Under the pieces are notes generated by a model that saw only the letters and a list, made by a program, of their open reading frames with translations, made no database searches and had not been told where the DNA came from. A stretch of 64,000 bases of DNA, taken from Rhodocyclales bacterium. Its GTDB lineage: Bacteria > Pseudomonadota > Gammaproteobacteria > Burkholderiales > Rhodocyclaceae. Each line of letters starts with the position of its first letter. The stretch's first letter is position 1. The translations under genes were made by a program, and so were the position numbers. The stretch is from contig JACPEH010000009.1 of NCBI GenBank assembly GCA_016183655.1, forward strand, positions 108,353 through 172,352, read 5' to 3'. Positions 46,335 through 53,921 of the stretch are shown here, piece after piece.

Positions 46335-46352
46335 GGCCGCCCGCGGGCGGCC
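46335..46352 (-). terminator. Perfect GC-rich palindrome after the GST gene
   Basis: GGCCGCCC-GC-GGGCGGCC, 18 bases, downstream of the minus-strand GST gene and upstream of the next minus-strand gene. On the minus strand it is followed by TTGTCC, so T-run support is weak. Confidence 0.5.
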
Positions 46353-46388
46353 CTGTACGGTGTGCCTCGTGGCGCGCTGCGGCGTCGA

Positions 46389-46997
46389 TCAGGCCTGCGG
46401 CACGGTCTCGGCGAACGACGGGCGCTGCATCAGCTTTTCGTAGAGCTTGGCCAGGTTCGGGTGGCTTTCCTGCCAGTCGATGTCGGCGAAGCGGAACGCC
46501 AGGTAGCCGAGCGCGGTGCCGACGGCGATGTCGGCCAGCGAGAAGTGCGTACCCATGCAGTGGGCGTTCTCGCCGAGCTCCTCGGCCATGAATTCGAGGC
46601 TCTTGACGATCTTGCCGTGCTGGCGCTCGATCCAGGCCTTGTCCTGCACCTTGGCCGGGCGCTGGCCTTCGCGGAAGGCGGTGGTGGCGGCGTCGCAGAT
46701 GCCGTCGCCAAGGGCCTCCCAGCGCTTGACCAGGATGCGCTCGCGGTTCGGCGCCGGCATCAGCTTGTTGTTCGGGGTGACGTTGTCGAGGTATTCGACG
46801 ATCACGCGCGAGTCGAAGAGGACCGTTTCGTCGTCGAGGACGAGCACCGGAATCTTGCCGAGCGGGTTGAGGTCAGGCACACCACTGTCGGCATTCCACG
46901 GCGAGTCGAGTTCGAAGTCATACTCGATCTTCTTTTCGGCCAGGACAATACGCGCCTTGCGCACGTAAGGACTGGTCAGCGATCCGATCAGTTTCAT
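46389..46997 (-). CDS. Glutathione S-transferase family protein
   Basis: 202 residues. N-terminal thioredoxin-like domain with SLTSPYVRKARIVLAEKKIEYDF (Ser/Thr-type active-site start), the cis-proline segment GKIPVLVLDDET and LFDSRVIVEYLD for glutathione binding, then an all-helical C-terminal domain with FSLADIAVGTALGYL. Similar in length to the E. coli YibF-type GSTs. Substrate unknown. Divergent from purB. Confidence 0.9.
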   Translation of the reverse strand: MKLIGSLTSPYVRKARIVLAEKKIEYDFELDSPWNADSGVPDLNPLGKIPVLVLDDETVLFDSRVIVEYLDNVTPNNKLMPAPNRERILVKRWEALGDGICDAATTAFREGQRPAKVQDKAWIERQHGKIVKSLEFMAEELGENAHCMGTHFSLADIAVGTALGYLAFRFADIDWQESHPNLAKLYEKLMQRPSFAETVPQA

Positions 46998-47083
46998 CTA
47001 GTTCTCAAACGGTGTTGGGAGGCGAATTATAACATCGCACCGAAACGCGGTTTGCGGCAGCATTTCACGGAGCGGTAAAATAG

Positions 47084-48478
<1,395 letters not shown>

Positions 48479-48504
48479 TCCAAGGAGCCGGTCCGGCCTC
48501 ACCC

Positions 48505-48565
48505 CGTCATTCCGGCCCTTCGGCAAGCTCAGGATAAACCGGGCTTCGCCCGAGCCGGAATCCAG
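48505..48565. repeat. Nested inverted repeat, probable dispersed intergenic element
   Basis: Outer arms ATTCCGGC (48509-48516) and GCCGGAAT (48554-48561) enclose a second hairpin GGGC-TTC-GCCC (48541-48551). The text resembles the CGTCATTCCGG...CCGGAATCCAG dispersed repeats frequent between genes in proteobacteria. Only one copy is in the window, so this is from memory of the type. Confidence 0.5.
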
Positions 48566-48635
48566 AAAAGGCCCCCGGCTTCCGACGGCGGACGCGCTTG
48601 CCCGGCGATTCACCAAACACCCCCAAGGAGCCAAC

Positions 48636-48956
48636 GTGTCACAGTTTCAAGCCAACCTGAAGAAGCTGCCGGGCATCTCGCACCTGGCCGCGCTCAACCT
48701 GCTCGACGCCGACGGCAACGTCGTCGTCAGCATCGAGAACAAGGCCGGCAGCCAGGGCTCGCTGTCGGTCTACAACCACCTCGGCCAGACCTACGGCGCA
48801 ATCACGCCGGACGCGGCGAAGAAGGGGCTCGAACTCTACGCCGAGCACACCGAGGACGCGCGCCTGCATCCGGGCAAGCACCCGAACATCGACCGGCTGT
48901 TCGAGATCGCCGAGAAGAAAACGACGCTGCGCGTGAAGCACGTTTTCGCGGTCTGA
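48636..48956 (+). CDS. DUF2322-family small protein
   Basis: 106 residues, GTG start with AAGGAG upstream. The whole length follows the DUF2322 pattern I recall from Haemophilus and Neisseria: LKKLPGISHLAALNLLDADGNVV, GSLSVYNHLGQTYG, GLELYAEHTEDARLHPGKHPNIDRLFEI. No catalytic residues are known; cytoplasmic. Monocistronic, with a strong terminator. Confidence 0.85.
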   Translation: MSQFQANLKKLPGISHLAALNLLDADGNVVVSIENKAGSQGSLSVYNHLGQTYGAITPDAAKKGLELYAEHTEDARLHPGKHPNIDRLFEIAEKKTTLRVKHVFAV

Positions 48957-48968
48957 GTTTCCGTGCGA

Positions 48969-49009
48969 AAAACGCCCCTGGTTCCGGTCGGGATCAGGGG
49001 CGTTTTGTT
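48969..49009 (+). terminator. Intrinsic terminator after the DUF2322 gene
   Basis: Stem AAAACGCCCCTG / CAGGGGCGTTTT with a 14-base loop and T-rich end. It marks the left edge of the low-GC accessory stretch. Confidence 0.9.
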
Positions 49010-49091
49010 ATTGGGGTTCAGATTAAACGTTGGCGGATGCAATTAAGCGGTGCCAATAACTGTTTTCGTAGGGTTATGTGAGTAGGTCTGG

Positions 49092-49850
49092 TTAAGGCTT
49101 CGCCAGCTTTCCTCGCGGCTGGGCACTCCCTACTATTTCGACTGCTGCGAGGAAATCGGCGCACTCTTCAGGCTTGATGATCGAGACGTACTTCGTCGGA
49201 TTTGGACTGGCTAGCGAAACATGCTGCCACTCCCCGGGAATTGCTTTCCCGACCCAGCACCGAAACGCAAGGCCAGCAAGCAAGAATCCATGTAACCAGC
49301 CAATGTTCGTCTTCGTCGAAGCGGGCTCCGAAACCCAACCTCGAGCATCAGCGTTGGGCGACTGATCGAATAGCCCGACGGAAATCGCGGCTTCAGGAGG
49401 GAATCCTGACGTTCCAAGTAGGTACTGCCGAAATCTTGGTTCATAAAGTCCGAGTTTGCAGCCCCCGGTCATCACACACCCACGCCACATTACGCTGGCC
49501 GCGAAATACGCGATCTGATCGCCGTCCAATTCGTTATTCAGGGACGCCAATACCTTCTTCGGTGTATCCAGTCGCGTGATATTCCTGAAAAGCTTGATCT
49601 GCCCGTTGTCCAGCTCTGTAAGCCCCGCCACATAATTCTCGCGGTTGGAGAAGCGCTGTTCGCAATCAGAGCAGAGAAGGTGCCTAGTGGTCTGTTTGTT
49701 GGAAAGGACTGCGTTGCCTCCAGCAACATAAACCGGAGCCTTTGCATCCCCTGGATCAACCTCGCAAGCCCTTCTGTAGGCCCACTTCGGGATCAGATGG
49801 CTATTTTGTAGGTCAGCGGTCTTCTGGCAGAGAGCGCAGGTACCGATCAT
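49092..49850 (-). CDS. HNH-like zinc protein of unknown function
   Basis: 252 residues from ATG 49850 (an in-frame GTG at 49892 has no ribosome site). The N-terminus has two Cys-x2-Cys knuckles, C5/C8 and C60/C63, with SHLIPKWAYRR (H18) between them: the C-x2-C...H...C-x2-C layout of treble-clef HNH nucleases (WHH/HNH class), although the final catalytic histidine cannot be assigned. The remaining 190 residues contain GDQIAYFAASVMWRG and mixed alpha/beta sequence I do not recognise. Base and codon use is visibly less GC-rich than its neighbours, which points to recent transfer. It sits beside two toxin-antitoxin modules, so a defence or mobile-element role is possible. Confidence 0.65.
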   Translation of the reverse strand: MIGTCALCQKTADLQNSHLIPKWAYRRACEVDPGDAKAPVYVAGGNAVLSNKQTTRHLLCSDCEQRFSNRENYVAGLTELDNGQIKLFRNITRLDTPKKVLASLNNELDGDQIAYFAASVMWRGCVMTGGCKLGLYEPRFRQYLLGTSGFPPEAAISVGLFDQSPNADARGWVSEPASTKTNIGWLHGFLLAGLAFRCWVGKAIPGEWQHVSLASPNPTKYVSIIKPEECADFLAAVEIVGSAQPRGKLAKP

Positions 49851-49924
49851 CTTCGGGACCTCTGTGGTTATTGCTACCGATGGGGACGTCACAATTCTAC
49901 TTGGCTGATCTGGGGGATGGAATT

Positions 49925-49952
49925 AAGGCGAATTAATGAAGGCGAATTAATG
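49925..49952. repeat. Tandem 14-bp repeat
   Basis: AAGGCGAATTAATG occurs twice, head to tail, without a mismatch, upstream of the HNH-like gene. The following text (GGGCCAGGCTCAAATTA) resembles sequence I associate with remnants of REP-associated transposase elements in betaproteobacteria; that link is tentative. Confidence 0.6.
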
Positions 49953-50077
49953 GGCCAGGCTCAAATTACAGCGCTCTGCTAGCCGAGAGAGGGTGATTCC
50001 TTGCGTCGTCGGGGAGGCAATCGTCGCTATCGCTTGCCGCGTCGTTGCCGGAGTTCGATGGGCGAATTTCCGTTGTT

Positions 50078-50099
50078 GCTATATACTTAGGCTATATAC
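50078..50099 (+). promoter_or_regulatory. vapBC promoter/operator direct repeats
   Basis: GCTATATAC occurs at 50078-50086 and 50091-50099, 13 bases apart, just upstream of the CCGGAGG ribosome-binding site of vapB. The AT-rich repeats include a TATA-like -10 and are the likely site of autoregulation by the VapB-VapC complex. Confidence 0.55.
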
Positions 50100-50117
50100 C
50101 TTCTTCCGGAGGCCATC

Positions 50118-50351
50118 ATGTCGACAGGCACCGTATTTGTAAACAACCGCACGCAAGCCGTCCGGCTCCCCGCCGAGCTCCGGCTGCCCGAGGGCGTCAA
50201 GCAGGTCAGCGTTCGTGCGCGGGGCAACGAGCGGATCATCGCGCCACTTGCCGAGAGCTGGGACAGCTTCTTCATCGACGGTCCCGCCGTCTCCCCGGAT
50301 TTCATGGAAGAGCGCGCGGCGCAGCAGCAGGCGGAGCGGGAAGCCTTGTGA
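50118..50351 (+). CDS. vapB: VapB-type antitoxin
   Basis: 77 residues. N-terminal AbrB/SpoVT-like swapped-hairpin DNA-binding domain (TGTVFVNNRTQAVRLPAELRLPEGVKQVSVRARGNERII), then a C-terminal arm with WDSFFIDGPAVSPDFMEER, the usual toxin-wrapping region of VapB. It neutralises VapC and represses the operon. Its TGA overlaps the vapC ATG (TGATG). Confidence 0.93.
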   Translation: MSTGTVFVNNRTQAVRLPAELRLPEGVKQVSVRARGNERIIAPLAESWDSFFIDGPAVSPDFMEERAAQQQAEREAL

Positions 50352-50752
50352 TGATCCGCTATCTGCTGGATACCAACATCGTCATCTACGTCATCAAGCG
50401 CCGGCCGATCGAGGTGTTGTCCCGGTTCAACGCCAACGCGACGCGCATGGCCATCTCCGCGGTCACGCTCGCGGAATTGATGCACGGCGCGGAAAAAAGC
50501 AGTCAGCGCGACGCCAACCTGGCGGTCGTCGAGGATTTCTGCAGCCGGCTGGAAGTCTTGCCCTACGGCATGAAGGCGGCCCAGCACTATGGCGCGATCC
50601 GCGCCGCGCTGGAGCGCGACGGTCAGCCCATCGGCGTGAACGATCTGCACATCGCCGCCCACGCGCGCAGCGAAGGGCTTGTCCTGGTGACCAACAACCT
50701 GCGCGAGTTCGAGCGGGTGCCTGCGCTCCAGCTCGAAAACTGGATTTCCTGA
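50351..50752 (+). CDS. vapC: VapC-type PIN-domain ribonuclease toxin
   Basis: 133 residues, PIN domain. Acidic active-site positions D7 (LLDTNIVIYVIK), E42 (TLAELMHGAE) and D98 (GVNDLHIAAHA) are present, with VTNNLREFERV near the end. VapC toxins cleave tRNA(fMet) or rRNA and stop translation. Translationally coupled to vapB. The sequence is intact, so the toxin is probably functional. Confidence 0.93.
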   Translation: MIRYLLDTNIVIYVIKRRPIEVLSRFNANATRMAISAVTLAELMHGAEKSSQRDANLAVVEDFCSRLEVLPYGMKAAQHYGAIRAALERDGQPIGVNDLHIAAHARSEGLVLVTNNLREFERVPALQLENWIS

Positions 50753-50783
50753 TCAGGCGATGACAGCGGGGTTCGGGGGCAGC

Positions 50784-50822
50784 TTACACCGTCCGCTTGT
50801 CGATCACCCGCCGCGCTCGACC
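50784..50822 (-). pseudogene. Remnant of a phenylacetate-CoA ligase 3' end
   Basis: On the minus strand these bases encode GRARRVIDKRTV plus a TAA stop, matching the last 12 residues of the intact paaK at 51491 (GKARRVIDKRAV). Within it, 50785-50812 is identical to 51492-51519 at 27 of 28 bases. The fragment ends exactly at the stop codon of brnA (50823-50825). So a diverged copy of the paaK terminus was left next to brnTA. Confidence 0.8.
50785..50812. repeat. Direct repeat copy 1 flanking brnTA
   Basis: 28 bases matching 51492-51519 with one mismatch (T50792 against C51499), in the same orientation. Together the two copies bracket the brnTA module, like attL/attR sites of a gene-end integration or a recombination scar. 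Confidence 0.8.
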
Positions 50823-51083
50823 TTATGTGTGAGATCCGGTCTGTCGCCGGGTTGGGGTCTGGGCATCGACATAGGCATCGATCAGCCGACGAATCATGCG
50901 TTGGTACTGTGTGTGATGCTTCGTCGCTTCAGACTTGAAGAACTCGACACTCTTCTTGCTCAGCGCCAAAGTCACTTTCACGCCCTCCTCGCGAAATGCC
51001 AATTCAGCGGGCGAAGGAAGGAAGTCGGGAATGACCTGGGCCTCGCCAAGGGGTTCATCCGTGTATTTGATTTTCGCGCTCAT
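50823..51083 (-). CDS. brnA: BrnA antitoxin
   Basis: 86 residues. The C-terminal part (REEGVKVTLALSKKSVEFFKSEATKHHTQYQRMIRRLIDAYVDA) is the ribbon-helix-helix DNA-binding segment of BrnA; the N-terminal arm wraps the toxin. It neutralises BrnT and represses the operon. Start at 51083 lies inside brnT (29-base overlap), as in other brnTA modules. Confidence 0.9.
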   Translation of the reverse strand: MSAKIKYTDEPLGEAQVIPDFLPSPAELAFREEGVKVTLALSKKSVEFFKSEATKHHTQYQRMIRRLIDAYVDAQTPTRRQTGSHT

Positions 51084-51345
51084 AGATGGCCTTTCCTTTG
51101 CGCCAATAACCGGCGCCGATGATTCGAATAACCGAAGCGCGGTAGGTAAACCGCACCGTGAGAATGCCACCATCGACTTCGCCGAAGCAGTAGAACCGCT
51201 CTTCGGTTTGGCTGTGAGTAACATCCTTGGCAATCACGCGCTGTGAGTCCGCAAAGGCGTATTGGGCGCGGGAGAAGGCAACCCCATGTTTCCGCTGGTT
51301 TTCGGCGTCCTTGTCCGGATCCCAGTCAAAGCGAGTGTGTGCCAT
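51055..51345 (-). CDS. brnT: BrnT ribonuclease toxin
   Basis: 96 residues. The RelE-like small toxin fold of the BrnT family starts with FDWDPDKDAENQRKHGVAFSRAQYAFAD and has ERFYCFGEVDGGILTVRFTYRASVIRIIGAGYWRKGKAIYE. It cleaves RNA and arrests growth. First gene of the brnTA operon; the order toxin then antitoxin is standard for this family. Confidence 0.93.
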   Translation of the reverse strand: MAHTRFDWDPDKDAENQRKHGVAFSRAQYAFADSQRVIAKDVTHSQTEERFYCFGEVDGGILTVRFTYRASVIRIIGAGYWRKGKAIYERENQIHG

Positions 51346-51366
51346 GGATAAAGCCTAGCACTCGGC

Positions 51367-51393
51367 AATATAAAAAGCCATATATAGATATGG
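51367..51393 (-). promoter_or_regulatory. brnTA promoter and operator-like palindrome
   Basis: Palindrome CCATAT-ATAG-ATATGG (51378-51393) with a TATATT hexamer (minus strand, 51372-51367) next to it, 22-48 bases upstream of the brnT start. BrnA binding at the palindrome would block the promoter. Confidence 0.6.
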
Positions 51394-51490
51394 GTGATGG
51401 CCGCTTGCAAGGTGGCCGGTCCGGTTGGCCAGAGGGTAGGGCGTCATTTCAGCAAACCCTCCCCCCGAACGCCTCGTTTCTTCGCCCGGC

Positions 51491-52798
51491 CTACACCGCC
51501 CGCTTGTCGATCACCCGCCTTGCCTTCCCCTCCGGCCGCGGCAGATGCCCTGGGTCGAGGATGCTGACGCGCGTGGTGACGCCGAGCCAGCCCTTGATCT
51601 CGTGCTGCAGGCCGCGCGCGGTGTGCTGCTTCATCTCGCTGCTGGCGTGCGCGAATTCCGGCTTCACCTCGACCAGCACTTCCATCTGGTCGAGCGGCCC
51701 TTCGCGGAAGACTTCGAGCAGGTAGTGGCCGGACAGTTGCGGCTGTTTCAGGATCAGCTCCTCGATGTGGCCGGGGAAGAGGTTCACGCCGCGGATGATC
51801 AGCATGTCGTCGGAGCGCGCGGCAACCTTGCTCATGCGGCGGAACGAACGCGCCGTCGGCGGCAGCAGGCGGGCGAGGTCGCGCGTGCGGTAGCGGATCA
51901 CCGGCAGCGCTTCCTTGGTCAGCGAGGTGAATACCAGTTCGCCGGCTTCGCCGTCGGGCAGGACCCGGCCCGTCTCCGGGTCGATGATCTCGGGGTAGAA
52001 ATGGTCTTCCCAGATCACCGGGCCGTCCCTGGCCTCGATGCACTCGCAGGCGACGCCGGGGCCGACCACTTCCGAGAGGCCGTAGAGGTCCATCGCGTTG
52101 ATGCCGAGCCGCGTCTGGATCTCGCCGCGCATGCCTTCGCCCCACGGCTCGGCGCCGAAGCAGCCGAGGCGCAGCGAGCATGCCGCCGGGTCGAGCCCCT
52201 GGCGGACGAATTCGTCGGCGACGTTGAGCGCATACGACGGGGTGGCGACGATCATCGTCGGCTTGAAGTCGCGGATCAGCTGCACCTGCTTGGCGGTCTG
52301 CCCGCCGCCCATCGGGATCACCGTGCAGCCGAGCCGCTCGGCGCCGTAATGGACGCCGAAGCCGCCGGTAAACAGGCCGTAGGCATGGGCGATCTGGACG
52401 ATGTCGTCCGGCCCGGCGCCGGCCGCCCGCAGCGAGCGGGCCATGACGCCGGCCCACATGTCGAGGTCGTTCTTGGTGTAGCCGACCACCGTCTGCTTGC
52501 CGGTGGTGCCGGAGGAGGCGTGGATGCGCACGACGTCCTTCATCGGCACCGCAAACATGCCGTAGGGGTAGTTGTCGCGCAGGTCCTGCTTGGTGGTGAA
52601 CGGGAAGCGGGCGAGGTCGTCGAGGCTGTTCAGGTCGTCCGGATGTACGCCGGCGGCGTCGAACTTCTGCCGGTAGGTGGCGACGTTGTCGTAGGCCCGG
52701 CGCAGCGTGCTCTTCATGCGCGCCAGCTGCAGCGCGGCGATCTCGTCGCGGCTGGCGCGCTCGATCGGGTCAAGTGTCGGATTCGGACCGGCCGTCAT
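51491..52798 (-). CDS. paaK: Phenylacetate-CoA ligase
   Basis: 435 residues, ANL family, PaaK type. It makes phenylacetyl-CoA from phenylacetate, CoA and ATP. Motifs: HASSGTTGKQTVVGYTKNDLD (ATP loop), YGLSEVVGPGVACEC, RTRDLARLLPP, RSDDMLIIRGVNLFPGHIEE and the end KARRVIDKR. No other paa genes are near. An FNR-like site lies about 83 bases upstream of the ATG. Its last 28 bases are duplicated on the far side of brnTA, so its 3' end is the junction of the accessory island. Confidence 0.95.
   Translation of the reverse strand: MTAGPNPTLDPIERASRDEIAALQLARMKSTLRRAYDNVATYRQKFDAAGVHPDDLNSLDDLARFPFTTKQDLRDNYPYGMFAVPMKDVVRIHASSGTTGKQTVVGYTKNDLDMWAGVMARSLRAAGAGPDDIVQIAHAYGLFTGGFGVHYGAERLGCTVIPMGGGQTAKQVQLIRDFKPTMIVATPSYALNVADEFVRQGLDPAACSLRLGCFGAEPWGEGMRGEIQTRLGINAMDLYGLSEVVGPGVACECIEARDGPVIWEDHFYPEIIDPETGRVLPDGEAGELVFTSLTKEALPVIRYRTRDLARLLPPTARSFRRMSKVAARSDDMLIIRGVNLFPGHIEELILKQPQLSGHYLLEVFREGPLDQMEVLVEVKPEFAHASSEMKQHTARGLQHEIKGWLGVTTRVSILDPGHLPRPEGKARRVIDKRAV
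51492..51519. repeat. Direct repeat copy 2 (within the paaK 3' end)
   Basis: Second copy of the 28-base repeat also at 50785-50812; here it codes for the C-terminus of intact paaK. Confidence 0.8.
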
Positions 52799-52874
52799 GC
52801 AAGGCTCCCGCAGAGTTCGGGCAAGACCTTGCCCGGGAAACGGGTAATCCTAGCGGGAGTCGGCGGGACGGTGT

Positions 52875-52888
52875 TTGAGGCGGATCAA
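52875..52888 (-). promoter_or_regulatory. FNR/ANR-like box upstream of paaK
   Basis: TTGAGGCGGATCAA differs from TTGAT-N4-ATCAA at one base in the left half. Its centre lies 83.5 bases from the paaK start codon, a reasonable place for an activator site. Oxygen-responsive control of phenylacetate activation is inference. Confidence 0.5.
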
Positions 52889-52895
52889 GTCCCGA

Positions 52896-52935
52896 AAACG
52901 GCGCGGGCGGGCAGCCAGAGACTGCCCGCCCGCGC
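52896..52935 (-). terminator. Terminator of the queA-tgt-yajC-secDF operon
   Basis: 14-base stem GCGCGGGCGGGCAG / CTGCCCGCCCGCGC with a 7-base loop, followed on the minus strand by CGTTTTCGGG. It lies 23 bases past the secF stop. Confidence 0.85.
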
Positions 52936-52958
52936 GGGGATCGGTAGCGACGGCAGAA

Positions 52959-53903
52959 TCAGACCACCGCACCGTCCTCGTTGGCGCCCTCGATCTGCTT
53001 CTTCGGCTTGATGAACTGCTCGCGCGAGACGCCGAGCCACATCACCAGCGGCGAGGCGACCAGCACCGAGGAGTAGATGCCGAACAGGATGCCGATGGTC
53101 AGCGCCAGCGCGAAGTAGTGCAGCGTCTCGCCGCCGAAGGCCAGCATCGACAGCACCATCAGCTGGGTGCAGCCGTGCGTGATGATGGTGCGGCTGATCG
53201 TGCTGGTGATGGCGTGGTCGAGCACTTGCGGCGTGGTCAGGCCGCGCACCTTGCGGAAGGTTTCGCGCACCCGGTCGAAGACCACCACCGATTCGTTGAC
53301 CGAGTAGCCGAGCACCGCCAGCACCGCGGCCAGCACCGACAGCGAGAACTCCCACTGGAAGAAGGCGAAGAAGCCGAGAATGATCACCACGTCGTGCAGG
53401 TTGGCGATGATCGCCGACACCGAGAAGCGCCATTCGAAGCGGATGGCGAGGTAGATGACGATGCCGACGACGACCAGCAGCAGCGCCAGCGCACCGTTCT
53501 CGGCGAGTTCCTTGCCGACCTGCGGGCCGACGAACTCGACGCGCTGCAGCGTGGCGCCGGGCGCTTCCGCCTGCAGCGCGGACATCACCGATTCGCCGAG
53601 CTTGGCGGTGTTCTGGTCGGCCTTCAGCGGCAGGCGGATCATCACGTCGCGCGAGGAGCCGAAGTTCTGCACGGCGAAGTCGCTGTGCCCGGCCTTGCCC
53701 AGCGCGCCGCGCACCTTCTCCAGGTCGGCGGTCTGCTGGTAACTGACCTCGATCAGCGTGCCGCCGGTGAACTCCACCGACAGGTGCAGCCCGCGGCTGA
53801 TCAGGAAGAACACGGCCAGCAGGAAGGTGAGCAACGAGATGACGTTGAACACCAGCGCGTGGCGCATGAAGGGGATGTCTTTGCGGATGCGGAAAAATTC
53901 CAT
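52959..53903 (-). CDS. secF: Protein translocase subunit SecF
   Basis: 314 residues. Six transmembrane segments with a large periplasmic loop after the first (LSVEFTGGTLIEVSY, GPQVGKELAENGALALLLVVVGIVIYLAIRFEWRFSVSAIIANLHDVVIILG, VGYSVNESVVVFDRVRE, TISRTIITHGCTQLMVLSML). Together with SecD it uses the proton gradient to pull proteins through SecYEG. 18 bases after secD. Confidence 0.96.
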   Translation of the reverse strand: MEFFRIRKDIPFMRHALVFNVISLLTFLLAVFFLISRGLHLSVEFTGGTLIEVSYQQTADLEKVRGALGKAGHSDFAVQNFGSSRDVMIRLPLKADQNTAKLGESVMSALQAEAPGATLQRVEFVGPQVGKELAENGALALLLVVVGIVIYLAIRFEWRFSVSAIIANLHDVVIILGFFAFFQWEFSLSVLAAVLAVLGYSVNESVVVFDRVRETFRKVRGLTTPQVLDHAITSTISRTIITHGCTQLMVLSMLAFGGETLHYFALALTIGILFGIYSSVLVASPLVMWLGVSREQFIKPKKQIEGANEDGAVV

Positions 53904-53921
53904 TTTCTGTTTCTCCCCTGC

